From Sanghuangporus weigelae (lineage: Eukaryota > Basidiomycota > Agaricomycetes > Hymenochaetales > Hymenochaetaceae), in contig CP137327.1 of NCBI GenBank assembly GCA_033182465.1, positions 1,426,001 through 1,490,000 on the forward strand: a stretch of 64,000 nt of DNA. The letters are read 5' to 3'. A program made the position numbers and the translations under genes. The notes beneath the pieces are model-generated. The model saw nothing but the letters and a program-made list of their open reading frames with translations. It ran no database searches and was not told the origin of the DNA. Shown in pieces: positions 1-11,656 of this stretch. Numbering within the stretch: the first letter of the stretch is position 1; each line of letters begins with the position of its first letter.

Positions 1-7
1 GGATTTT

Positions 8-685
8 TTAGACGAGACCGGCGACAGCAAGGGCACCAGCGAGGACGGCGAAGCCACCGTTTACAGCGACATTGCCGGCCGCGGCCGAGCTCTCCGCTGC
101 CGCAGAAGTGGAGGCAGTATTGCTCACGCGGGCGGTGCTGGCGCTGGATCCAGCCGGCGCAACGCTACGGCTGCTCGAAAGACCTGTTGCTGCAGAGGTT
201 GCTACTACCGAAGTGGCCACTCCAGTCGTCGTTGACACAACAGAGCTCCTATATTTACACAAGGCAAAGTACATCATTTAGAAGCATGTTCTAACGCACA
301 AGACAGAAAAAACGGGTAAGAAACTCACGTGAGCAAAGTGTCTGTACCAGTTGCAAGCGTGTCAGTGCCAGTTGCGAGAGTGTCGGTTCCAGTCGCGAGC
401 GTGTTTGTCCCGGTTCCGAGGGTATCTGTACCCGTCGCGAGCGTGTCCGTGCCAGTCGCGAGTGTGTCGGTACCGGTCGCGAGTGTATCAGTACCAGTCG
501 CGAGTGTGTCAGTGCCCTGCATGCATCACAAGGGACCTCAGCACAAGCAGACATTGTAAAGTATTGCGGCTTACTGTGGCAAGAGTCTCAGTACCCGGTA
601 CACCTACTGCGGTTGTAGTGTCAACTCCAGCCTGAGCAGCGGCAAGGGCACCAAGCGAAGCGATGAAGACAGTTCGGAAAATCAT
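8..685 (-). CDS. Small GPI-anchored, Thr/Ser-rich cell-surface repeat protein
   Basis: Three exons give about 185 residues. The ATG at 685 begins a classic signal peptide (MIFRTVFIASLGALAAAQA). A donor (ACA|GTAAGC) near 570 and an acceptor (TGCATGCAG) near 522 join in frame to an exon made almost wholly of tandem 7-residue repeats, consensus TGTDTLA, about nine copies. A second intron (GTGAGT...ATATAG, about 254-327) leads to a Ser/Ala/Thr-rich exon ending in a hydrophobic tail (GGFAVLAGALAVAGLV) directly before the stop, the form of a GPI-attachment signal. It is inferred to be an O-glycosylated wall or plasma-membrane protein. I recognise no catalytic domain and no named family. The alternative is a secreted protein with a hydrophobic C-terminus. 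The end-to-end reading frame and the two topogenic signals make the gene itself fairly sure. Confidence 0.7.
329..526 (-). repeat. 21-bp tandem repeat inside the GPI-protein exon
   Basis: About nine copies of a 21-base unit encode TGTDTLA on the minus strand. Units differ mostly at third positions, with a few replacements (TLGTGTN). Because the unit is a multiple of three, copies can be gained or lost without breaking the frame. Confidence 0.85.
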
Positions 686-1348
686 GATGGTTGGTAACGT
701 CGACAAACGAAAAACAAAAGGAAGTTAAGTTAGTGAGAGGGAGCGACTTGGACAGAGGGTGAAGTTGGGTAGTACAGCGCGTGCGGAGAGAAAAGGTAGG
801 TTCTGAGAGAGAGTTTTTTTGTTTTATATATTTTATTTTTGGAGCACAGGGACCTTTGATCGCAGCCGCTGCAGCTCCGAAATCACAAAAAAACAGCCGC
901 ACCAGATCTTCATTCGTGCAGTGCAAAGGAAACACCCTCGAACGTCATCACCGCCAGCCTGTGCTAGCCGACCAGTCCCCATTGCGGTCTTTCGGCGTTG
1001 ACATCGGCGTTCCTTTTCCTTTCACCCCTCAAAAATCGCGGAAGATCGCGCAATCACAACTGAGACATGCACTTAACGCCCTTGCAACCAGGGTGAACGA
1101 TGAGTGGAACGTTTGATGGCAAGTCTAAAGCTAGCTACTAATAAGCCTCCAGCCAAAATCTACTCTCAACAAAAATTCTACATGTCAAAGAGGTCCAAAA
1201 TTAGTCTGTTCGTCGGAAAATCAAAACGTGGAGTCCAGAAATGAAATTTGAATGAATGGAAGGTATAGTGGTCATCCAAATTTATATGTAAAGAACGCGT
1301 CGCTTGGTTCATGGCGCAATCGCTTTTCGGCACCTTGTTAAGCTTTTT
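686..1348. other. Intergenic, GH3 3' end to GPI-protein promoter
   Basis: I see no gene here. It must hold the promoter and 5' UTR of the GPI-protein gene and the 3' UTR of the beta-glucosidase gene. Short A/T-rich and GA-rich runs lie at about 790-845. No repeat or RNA gene was recognised. Confidence 0.5.
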
Positions 1349-4300
1349 TCATGGGAAGGAACCCCGCAATCGCACGTCTCGGCTACTAGCTCCTACGCTG
1401 AACTTGATGGTCCCCACCGGGCGCCGCCATGACTGCGTTACTACATCCCATACGGACAAGTCATACCGAGAGAGCGTGACAGACACTGTCTTTGTTTGCC
1501 ATGGCTCTAGGAACACATCCGTGAAACCCTTGAGCACACTAGGTGGTTCACCCGCAGATTCTGGGTGGTGCACGTACAGCTGCGGAATCTATTTTCGACA
1601 AAGAAACGTGCCTCTATCAGTCACCAGGGAACAATTGAACAAGTCACCAAAAGATTTGCCCCGTACCTCGGTTCCCGCAGCACCTCCGGTGTTCTGAATA
1701 GTGAAGGTCACAGTGTATGCGGGTTCGTGGAGCCTACGAGGCGGTGCTAAGTGGATTCACGTAAATCAGTAAATAGGGTACGCACCACAAAGCAACCGAT
1801 GAGCCTTCCCCGTTCGGACTCGGTTCGCCACTCTTCCATGCAGACCGTAAGCTCTGTGAGGCGAACCCCGTGGTGACTGTCGACACATGGAGATTCGAGT
1901 ACTTGAACTTCGTGTAACTCAATCCGAACCCGAACTCAAAGCGCGGTTCTATACCGTTCGCGTCAAAATGGCGGTAATCTATCAAAAGCCTTTACGAAAT
2001 TTCTCCACTTAGCAAGAATGAACGGTACCCCCGCAGCAACACCATTTGGAAATTGTTGACTTACTTCTCTTCGTATGGGATCTGCAAGATCGAGTTGCCA
2101 CCGCCACCGAGCACCAGTTGCGCTCCATAGTCACCAGCATTTTTGGCAATTGTGTAAGGCAGACGGCCAGACGGGCTGACTTCACCGTAAAGCACGTCAA
2201 CCAGTGCATTGCCTGTTTCCGTGCCTCCCAGGCCGGCCCACAGCACCGCGGTCACATTCGGATGCTCGATCCATGGCTCGACGATCAACGGTCCAACGGA
2301 GTGCACGACGACGATCGTGTTGTCGTTCTGCTCCGCAACGGCCGCTACAAGTGCATCACCATTGTGCCACGCAGTCAAATTTCTGCGGTCTCCTTCATTG
2401 CCATCAACTGTGATATACCCCTCGCCAGAGTCCGAGTTGATGAAGACAATTGCCGCATCAGTCTGGATGGCCAGATTGCCCGCTGTAGGGAGATCAAAGT
2501 TGTCAAAGAACCAGTTGACGGTCGTTCGGTCTTTTCTTGCACGATGTTGAATGGCTTCAAGAGGCTACCACCGTTGTCAGTCCTCATTGCATCAGCAGCA
2601 AAAACAGGGATCACTTACAGAAATAAGGTAGGTGAACTGGAGTTAAAGGAATCAGTCAGATCATCATTTATGTGAGCCAGAAGAAACGTACGTTGGCCGT
2701 TCCTGAACCCCATCCTATGGCAAGAATACCGTCATTTCCTCCGTTGTCGGCGAACTGGTTCGGTCCTCCTGGTTGTGGGGCAGCATCGAGACCTATGAGA
2801 CGCCAGAAAATCAGTCGCGGAATAAGATCGGGACAACTCAAAACATAATGTACCAAACAGAGTTATCCTTCTAGGTTTGTTCAGTGGCAGGGTTCCGTTC
2901 ACGTTCTTGAGAAGCACGGTCGAGGCTGCGCCGATCTCTCGAACAATCCTACAGCACGTTAACAAATTCTCACTTTCAAGAAAGGCAATTTCTTGACACA
3001 CTTATCATGATCATCTTGCACGTCGACATGTTCATTCGTGACTTCATCGATTGGATTGAAAGCATTGAAGTTGACGGCGGGGTAGTCTTCGTCCTGGTGA
3101 AGGAAGTACCAGGAGGCAGCAATACGCGTCGCCATATCGTCAAGCCTTGCTTCGGCGATAGATCCGTTGTTCACGAACGCGGTGAGATTTGCACCCCACC
3201 ATGACGTTCCGGAATTGAACGTGATATCACCCGGCATGGTCATCTATTCAAAAGGTGAGATGAATAAAATTGATGGCAAGAAGCAACACACATCCAACCC
3301 AAATATCGCGCTCAAAGTGGAATGTTGCGCTGACCAGTCAGACATGATATCTAAAACAGAATGGTCGCCGATCGTCAAGCTTTTACAAAGACGAAACTAC
3401 TCACAACCGCGGAATCCAAATTCACCCTTCATAACCTGATTCAACATCCTGTCATTTTCGCATGCATAGGTCTGGTTGATCTGGTCTTTGCACGTTCGTC
3501 GGTACATTTCGCTATCAGTACTTGGAAAAATAATAGCTTACCGTAAGAGCACATCACACTCGCAACGCCGGCCATAACGCTTCGCAAGAAAGGATGTGCA
3601 TATAGCTCGTGCTCGGTACGATCATCAACATCTGAAGTTTCCATCGTCCGTTCGTGCTCTTGCTCACTGATGAAGAATCAGCTACTCAGCAGCTCGTGAA
3701 TATCTTAAAAGAGATCGCATACTTGTTGATATAGTGCTTCGCGCAAGCTTGCACACCGGCGCTTTGCATACCAAGGATGGTCTCATACGCAGCTTCACCA
3801 GCGAGGAATGGATCAGCACCGAATCCTTCCCAGTTTCTGCCACCCTAGAGCATGCGCTGCGTTAAGCCATAAACGAGGAAAGAAAAAGATACCATCCCGA
3901 ACCTGCGCGATTCTCCCGAGGTTCATCATCGGTCCGAGTGCAACATGAACACCCTTTCCTTTGAACTCTTCACCCATGGCAATACCTCGCTTCCTGATCA
4001 GGTTGCGCTGCCATGTCGTTGCCGCATTGATTCCAGCAGGGAAGACCGTCGCGAAGTCTGCGAAACGCACGCCCAGCGGAGAATCCTGGATGTCCGAATA
4101 AAATTGAACAGAATTACTTCCGGCAAGAACAGAATAATCGTACCTCTAAGCAGAGACCTTGCCAAGTTCCAGAGCCGTCAAGAGGTACCGGAGGGACGTT
4201 ACCAACGCACCGACCACCCTGCCATCCTACTCCAGTTGTGAAGTTAACCTTACATTACAATTCGGAGTCAGTCGGCGGAGCCAGCACAACAACTACAAGA

Positions 4301-5114
4301 GCCGAACGCACCTTTTCCTCTACACTAAGTCCGCTAATCAGATTCCTCGCCCTTGCCCAGGCAGCAGTCCACGCCGGATTGAAGTCCGGAATTAGCTGAG
4401 GTCCCGAAGAAACACCAGGCGGAGATAACGGATCCGTAGCAGGAAAGAGTCCTGTGATATAAAAGGCGATCAGTGTTTTCGAATCGCCACTTTCCTGTTA
4501 ATAGGGAGGAAGCCGAGAAAAACTAGAGAAATGGATTGTGCGCAGGGGTGCGCATGATTTCCCACGTACAATAAAAATGAATTGTCCTCCGAACGAAGAA
4601 CGGGACGACAGAAGATGAGCGACATACCAGGAATAGATTCTTGAGTTGGGCTGGGAAATGGAGAGAAAGAATGCGTCTCGGCAGGGTTTGGCGTTGGCTG
4701 AACAGCAATACCACCAGGTCCGATTCCGCTTGCCGTAGATCCCGGGGTAAATGAGCCCGAAGCTGTTGATGATGCATTTGTAGGGACAGTCGACGAAAGC
4801 GGGATTGAAAGACCCGTAGATCCAATTGTACCAGAGAACGTTGCAGTGGATGTAAACGAGAAGTTGGGAGCAGAGAGGGTGCTCGCCACTGTAGACGGTG
4901 CGCTCACGGTGCTAGCAGAGACTGTACTCGTTAAGTTGAATGAGCTCAACGCTGAGGACGTTGCCGACACGAATGAGCTTGTGAGGCTGACGTTTGCGGT
5001 GCTCAGCGGGTCAGAGGGTGTGAGTGCGGAAGCAAACTCCACGCATGTTTGGGACGCGGCGAGTATGCCGAACGCGACGGCGCGTCGGTGAGCCCGGACC
5101 GTCAACACCAACAT
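1349..5114 (-). CDS. Secreted GH3 beta-glucosidase with N-terminal Ser/Thr-rich stalk
   Basis: This is a many-exon gene of roughly 850-900 residues. The ATG at 5114 gives a signal peptide (about residues 1-30), then about 120 Ser/Thr-rich residues, then the GH3 N-domain (ending LSVEEK and [56 protein letters not shown]). The nucleophile Asp lies in [10 protein letters not shown] near 3345, followed by GLDMTMPGD across an intron. The C-domain shows VVVHSVGP and [18 protein letters not shown], and the protein ends with a fibronectin-III-like domain ([26 protein letters not shown]). GH3 enzymes of this form release glucose from cellobiose and other beta-glucosides outside the cell. All hallmark blocks are present and no break was noticed. 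The stalk may act as an O-glycosylated spacer. Exact intron borders in the C-domain are less certain than the outer ends. Confidence 0.9.
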
Positions 5115-5770
5115 TCTCTCTCACTAGCTGCTCGTCGTCGACTCCGACGAAGGCGAAGAGGCAGACGAGATGTGGGACGCAAGCGAAGAGAGGTGCGGTA
5201 TACTTGCCCGATGGTGCATTATATGTCGAAATAAATTATGAAATCACTATTTGGAATATATTTTCAAGCATCTCTGAAGAAGCCATTTGGAAGTCTCGTG
5301 ATCATGATATCATCACAAGCGTTACGTTGTGGAATTCCATAAATAGACATCCGTGACTCTTTTTTGGAATGGAAGGAAGGGTTGAACATTGGCGATTGCC
5401 TCTCATCCTCCGCATCCTCCGCCAACCACGCAAATATCACTCTGCTTCCGTGCACCTGACCTGCTTTTTCGACAAATAATTCTCATGAAAAGACTCGCTG
5501 TTCATAAAGCAAACCAGTTCCGAGGTTTATCCATTCATCCATGGTCTTCCTGACAAATAGCAAACACATCCGCTGACCTTCCCGCTATTCCTGAAGCACC
5601 TTGGCGTCCTTCCTTCCGCCCATGCCGCACGGTCCGGCTGACATCAGACGTCGCATCTTTTTCTAGACTTGATTGATGTTCGCCGTTATTCATTCGGAAT
5701 TTTCGTGCTTAGAAGGCTTCTTTCAAGCGAGTAAAAGATTACGGCCTACACTAGTTATATGTATTCCGCT
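5115..5770. other. Intergenic, GH3 promoter side
   Basis: I see no gene. The span should carry the promoter of the beta-glucosidase gene (start at 5114, minus) and the 3' UTR of the RhoGEF-kinase gene (stop at 5771, minus). It has no recognisable repeat. Confidence 0.5.
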
Positions 5771-8700
5771 TCACATGGAATGCCGAGCGAGGGTTCGTTG
5801 ATGGAGAAGACAAATTTGAGATGAAACGCATGCGGTGGATGGCCTGGCTCCAGGATTGTCGTTCCAGCATTCCCCAATAAGATCCCACAAATCGTTTGTA
5901 AGGAAAGGCGACGGAGTTCTTTGTGGCTTTACCCTCTTGCTCAATTCAATGAGCACTTGTCCATCGTGCTTCAAGTAATAATAGGGAACCTTCCCAGAAA
6001 GGATCTAGAATAGAAAATATCAGGTTCGAGTGATTCAAACGCTTGCCGCGTACGGGCGCGTGCGCTAGAACAACTTGAGCATAACCCACCTCCAAAGCGA
6101 TGCTCCCGAAGGAGTAAATATCGCTTGATACCGAGACCATCGGTTTTGGTGGCTCTGGATGATCGAAAAAAGAAAGACAATACAGCTCCGGGGCTGACCA
6201 TCGGATCGCACCGCCTAGCATTGACGATGGATACCAACTGTCGACAAGATCTTCTACAAGAGTAGACAGACCGAAGTCGCAAAGGCATGCTCGGCTTTTG
6301 TCGTTAATGAGAATGTTTGCCTACGCGCTGTGAGTCTGGTTTCCTTTTCGACATAACTTCATCTCGTTGAGCACTTACGCTTGACAAATCGCCATGAATT
6401 ATAGAACACGAATGCACTGGTGCAAATTATCGGTCTTCTTTCGAGAACTGACTGGACAAGAACTTACGATATGCAAGGCCAGCGGCAACGTCAGACAGCT
6501 TCCACACAGACAAGGTCAGGCCGCACTATAAACGATCCGATGCAATACGAAGCAAACATACCAACTGAAGCCTTTCCGGAAGCTTAAGCTCTCCGTCCTT
6601 CTTCTTGACGTATTGGTACAAGCTACCATTCTCGTACCAGGGACAAACCAAAGAAAGATACCGACCAAAATCAGCACATGTGCCGTGTAGAGGGACAACA
6701 TTCTCGTGATCAAGGCGCTTCCAGACTTTGATCTCGTGTTGTAAGCGCTGAATAGTAGGTGCGCGTAGTGTGAGTTCGGCAGTGCATTTCAGTTCGGATT
6801 GACAAGAGCAATCAGCAACTGTGAATGGAGGTCCTTTAGATTTGACTACCTTTGCCATTTTATCTTCCCTCTCGGCATCAAGGAGCTTCCCACGTAACAC
6901 TTTAACTGCTACCTAAAGACCATCAAGACGTTCAACTCTAAACAATCTGATAAATGGAGCTATGTCTTTACTTACTTTGTTGCATTGCGTACCGCTAATC
7001 CAGTTGCATTTCCATACGTCGGAAAACCCTCCATGCGCCGCTGGATAATTCCCGATCCGTCGCACTTGCCCAGTCAAATCTGGCGGAGCATCCTGTCTTT
7101 CTTCTGTAATTACCAAATTCAATTACAGCCACATACAAACAAAGAAATGAAAAAAATCAGTTCCCGTCTTCGTTCATATATTGCAATGGAAGGTCTACAA
7201 GTAAGTGCATCCGGCTTACGTAGAACAGCTTCAATAGACTGAATCCCCTCTACGAGCTTCGCCGGGTCAGCGATCAGACCGGCGGACTTTGTTGATCGGG
7301 CGGAAGAAAGTGAACGAGGCGATGCCGATAATCCGCGTTCAAATCGGTGGATCCCTGACCGAGGAGATGAGAGAACGCTGAAGAGCGAGTGCTCGCTTCC
7401 ATTGGATAAGGAGAAGAGGTACAAAGACGAAGCGAGAGCTTCTTCTTTGCGGGCAATGAGGCTCCAGGGTCTTGGCTTAGAGCTCATACTACGTCGGTTG
7501 AATTCTGGAAAATACGGAAGATAGATTAGGACGAGGATGGGAGACATCCATTACACGAAAACGATGATTCACCGAGATCGTCTAGCCAAGAGAGTGGATT
7601 AGCTGCGTCCAAATGTTTTCCGTTACATTCGCCACATTCGGTAATGTCGATGAGAACACTGTTGCTGGGTGCCAGTCGAGACAAAGCTCGGATCCATTGC
7701 TCTAACTGTTTCCCACAGGCGAACATGAGCAAAAGTGTGTTTGTCGGGCCGTCTTCGCGGCCGGCCCACGTCACACCGATAGAGAAGTCTTCTGTTTTTG
7801 CAGATTAACAAGCAAAAACCACGGAACATATTAATTATTTATCATCCCGGCGAGAGATAAGGAAAGAAGCTGAGTAAAGGGATGTCGCTTACCACGTTCC
7901 GGACATTCTACGTGTATGATTTCAGCCAGCGAGACAGCACATAACACATCAAACGGAGTGCCGGAGTGGATAGCTGGTCCGAAGTTCCATTCGCTGTCGG
8001 GATAATAAGATCGGGAATTATGGTTCGAAGAGCTCGACGCGTGTTGCAGCTTATCCGATGTAATAATAGGCCTCCCCAGAAGAAGCATTTGCTCGAATAG
8101 GAATGCAAAGACATAAGTGCCGGCTTCTCTTCGAGGGTGTGGGGAGTCGTTCGGTGTGAGCAATACTGCTGAAGTATCGCGAGATCGGCTTGGTCCACAG
8201 AAATTTCGAAACTCAGTATGGAGGCAATCGTCCAATATAAACTCGCCAAGTGAGAGACAGTCCATGTTCAAGTGAACATGTGGAGTGTGGTTGCTGATGT
8301 AGCGCTTTGAGTAGGAAGTGCGTTTGCTCCGCATAACTTCGGATATATCGTCCTTGAGGCTGAGTAAGGTCTGATACGCTGAGCAGAGTGCTTTGAATGC
8401 CGAAAAGTTTTCTACAGGATGAGTTACGTCCAGCACGGCCTTCGAGGCCAAAACAGTAGCACATCATCAGTCTGCTGAAGGTATAGCATGGGCAAACTCA
8501 CGGAACAAGTGTCAATAAACGATAAGATATGATCCGTCGGGAAAGCTAGCTGTTGTGACAACTCAAAGCACCTCGCGTACAGGGTCTCGTTCTGCTCCAT
8601 GTTAGTGAATGATCATTTAAGATATAAAGCTGGATCCCAAACCTGTCTATTTTTTATACACGCAACATCAATGAAGTCGAGCAAAGAGTAATACTGAGAG

Positions 8701-9681
8701 CAATATGATCGATATGCACCAGCTCCTGAAATATACATGTTTTCCTTGTGTCATTCATTAGTTCTTATTCCTCATTCCACGAGTATCTATTTTTGTAGCA
8801 GGGTTTACCTTGATGCCAAATAGACGGCTCCATCGGATTGAATCTGTCGAGCGAACACCGACGGACTGAAGATGGGCAATGATATGCTCTTGGTAAAGTA
8901 TCATACGGTCGATTTGGGCTGCTAGATATTCCAGGACCATTGGATTGGTGTCAGAGAATTTCATAATAGCAGCAGTACATTCCTAGGAATCGGAGAATGT
9001 AGAGTAAAGAGACTGCCAGTACTTCATTTGCAATACTACGCACTTTCATATCTTTCATATCTTCTAGGTAGAGCATCTCCGAATCGAGGAATTTCTCGAA
9101 TAGGTCTTCTTTCTGCCGATCAGCCGAGCGCGGTAGCTCGTAAAGATTAGGATAAGTCGCCTCCAGGCAATCGAGCACTCTTTGCACCATTTTCAGGACC
9201 TGACCCGAAAGGTGAGAATTTGTGTGTGCGTCGTATAATGTCGTAGTTTCATTACCTTGATAAATCCGCTGCAAGAACCGCCGAGGAACTCTTCAACTCT
9301 GAAAATTTCACCGTAACTTAGGCGACCTTGAATCTCCAGAATCTCGACTCTTCGCAAAAACTCCGCGATAAACGCAGCGTTCGTAGACTGTTTGCCTTCA
9401 TCTCCTTTATTGCCTTCATAGACCAGCGAGCTTCCACCAGTTTTCGATCCCAGTAAATCAAGAAGAATGAGCAATGGAGTGCCCTGTGATAAGGAGCTCC
9501 ATAGCGTCAGGGTCTGTGACGTCTTTGGCTCCAAAATATCCCATGAACAGTTATCGACTGTATAAGCGGGTGGAAGCCAACATCGGAATTCCGGGATCAG
9601 CCTTAGGCGAGGGAGAAGCTGTGCGCTGAGATCATTCAGAGAACGAGGGAAAAGATCAGACAATCCGTGGATAGATGGCAT
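5771..9681 (-). CDS. Cdc24-like RhoGEF fused to a TKL-type protein kinase (predicted single gene)
   Basis: The spliced model is about 1,000 residues. From the ATG near 9681 it has a CDC24-type calponin-like domain (LLPRLRLIPEF; LTLWSSLSQGTPLLILLDLL). A DH domain follows (NLYELPRSADRQKEDLFEKF; DTNPMVLEYLAAQ; FGAYRSYCSQYYSLLDF), then a PH domain (YVFAFLFEQMLLLGRP; ending KQLEQWIRALSRL near 7680). A donor GTGAAT (7570s) and acceptor TTTCCAG (about 7502) keep the frame open into a Ser-rich linker and then a complete kinase: HGGFSDVWK, Lys in VAVKVLR, HGDLSSANIL, CDFGLS, RWSAPELY, and PSTACV near the end. Active-site residues look intact. DH-PH activates Rho/Cdc42 GTPases; the kinase would add phosphorylation to the same polypeptide. 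Cdc24 normally ends in PB1, which I do not see. The alternative is two adjacent genes, but I see no stop in the linker if the 68-nt intron is used. Family assignments are firm; the fusion is probable. Confidence 0.65.
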
Positions 9682-10128
9682 ATACAGGACCAGAAATAGA
9701 CCAGAGTAGACGTGTGAGGGTACGGAAGCGAGATACACAAAGGACGTCCAGCGAGTGCATCAAATTTGTACTTCAAGACGGCTTGATGCGGTTTCCAAAG
9801 CGATTGGCAGGTACAACGCTGGGAACATATGGGAACAGCTTTCCAGAGTCATCTTCCGATCAGAGTGGTCTTGATGAACATCCAGCGCGGATTGATGCCG
9901 ACTGTGCTCCCGACTGACCCTGAGCTGAGAGCAAGTGTGCTTGCTTAGTCAGCAAATAGAGGACTTGATGGACATTCTTGTTGTTTTATACAAATTCAAG
10001 AGTTCATGCTTTGTGCAGTGTCTTGAGTCAAAAGACGAATAAAACAAAGGGTTGAAGTCGATAAAATAAAAAGTGGTAGGCTACGAGAAGTCAGTGCGTC
10101 TATTGAAGCTTGACGGAACGAACGAGTG
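9682..10128. other. Intergenic upstream of the RhoGEF-kinase gene
   Basis: This lies between the proposed RhoGEF start and the stop of the next minus-strand gene. A short minus-strand open stretch starting MTLESCSHMFP (about 9850) could be a 5' exon, but I could not splice it convincingly. Otherwise nothing was recognised. Confidence 0.4.
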
Positions 10129-11454
10129 CTACAAGAAAACAGACCTACTTCGTGCATGATCAACCGCCTGCTGCAGCCAAATAGCTCTAAAACACGCCTA
10201 AACTTCATGGAATTGATTAAAAAAAGCCAATTCCGCCACTTACCTCACGCTCCAGGAGAAACTCCATATACGTCAGAGCTACCGTTACCCAGAAACTACG
10301 GTCCACACCTAACTCCCTCTCCATTGCTATGTCAATCTCAAGCAGCCCAGAGAAAGAACCAAGACTCCATGCAGGCGAACGATCATGGAACGTAATTAGG
10401 GCTGGTGGAGAAGGAGGTATAAGTTCGCCGATTCGGCTCAAGGAATGCCGCTTCGAGTGTGCATCACTGCTTGCGTGTTCATGAGATGTGCTAGCAGAGT
10501 TGGACGAAGAAACGTCTTCCGAAGGAGGTAAGGGACATAGATTGAATGACAAAGAGTGAGATGGTTGATGATTCCTGAAAATAGAAAGCGCTTTGGTTAT
10601 GAGAGATGCGTTTTGTGATTCTGGGACGCGTGGTATGGAATGTGGAGCAAGGAAGAATTGCCTAACTTCTGGTGTCACGGCAGGTCGTTGATCAGAAGTG
10701 TTTGATATCTGATCGAGCTTAGCGCGGACCGAATCAGGTGAAGGAGGTTGGCCCAAAGCATTGCTCGCTCTCGGTGACGGCGTCGGCGGGTATGAATGTA
10801 CCACCGTCTCGGAGCTCGAACCGATGGTATCCGTCGAGGACTTGCTTGAATGCGTCGGCGGAGAAGAGACTCTTGAACTTGAAGGGATTGGAGGATTGAG
10901 ATGCTTAACTCGTTTCGGAGGGTTTATCCTCGTAGAGAACGAGAGTGCCGCGTCGGTATAAAATGGTGATGAAGTTGACAGCGGTGTCAACGGGATGGAC
11001 ACGCCTGGAGGGAAGAAAGGAGAGCGAATCTTGATGTACCATCCGCGTTTTGGACGGTGTATTGTCCAGCAGATTCGTGAGGATGCATTCTCCTAAGGCT
11101 CCGTAGCCAGATGAGAACGTGGTGCAGCATCAGAATCTCGAACTCCAACGCACTACGACATTCTCGACGATCTCATCGTCTGTCAAGAATCGTTCCTGTT
11201 ACAGCATAGGTCTCAGCGGAGACCTAAAGAGCGCGTAGATATAGCAACACCTTATACCAGTAAATCCGCTCCGAGCCTTCCTCCTTGACGAAGACTCTCA
11301 GATCCTCGATCACGTCTGAACTAAGAGTAGGCATAAAATACACATATTTTAATGGCATGAAATATCAACGAGATCAAGCATTGATATACCTCTGAACAAC
11401 GTATTTCTGGTGTTGCTTGAGTTCTGTAAAGTGCTGGCTCTGAGGTCTGTTCAT
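10129..11454 (-). CDS. Conserved-looking protein of unknown function, disordered middle
   Basis: Five or six exons join in one frame to about 345 residues. The ATG at 11454 starts MNRPQSQHFTELKQHQKYVV. Introns GTATAT..TTAG, GTGTTG..ACAG and GTAGTG..TTAG then give SDVIEDLRVFVKEEG, YWYKERFLTDDEIVENV and RPKRGWYIKIRSPFFPPGVS. A long Ser/Pro-rich stretch follows (about residues 100-290). The C-terminus is ordered (LEIDIAMERELGVDRSFWVT) and ends after one more intron in CFRAIWLQQAVDHARS. The structured ends and unbroken frame across every intron argue for a real gene. I do not recognise the family and propose no function. It lies in tandem with the GT15 gene, whose stop is about 200 bases upstream. 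Confidence 0.7.
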
Positions 11455-11656
11455 GATGAAAACGAGAAAGGACCATTCCGTCGTTACTGCACTGTCGTTA
11501 CGCGACGCGTTTAGATCGACATCACGTGCGCAATCAGATACGAATTCGTGCCTCGCCTCAAAAGATTCAGAAGCTGACGAATGTGATATTACGGTATAAT
11601 TAATGCTACGTGAAAGCCTGAAACCCGATATACAGAGTGATAGAGAAGGTCAATAT

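Noticed and set aside
9740-9860. Upstream start exon for the RhoGEF (MTLESCSHMFPALYLP)
   Set aside because: It meets a stop and I found no donor-acceptor pair joining it to the calponin-like domain; kept as a possibility only.
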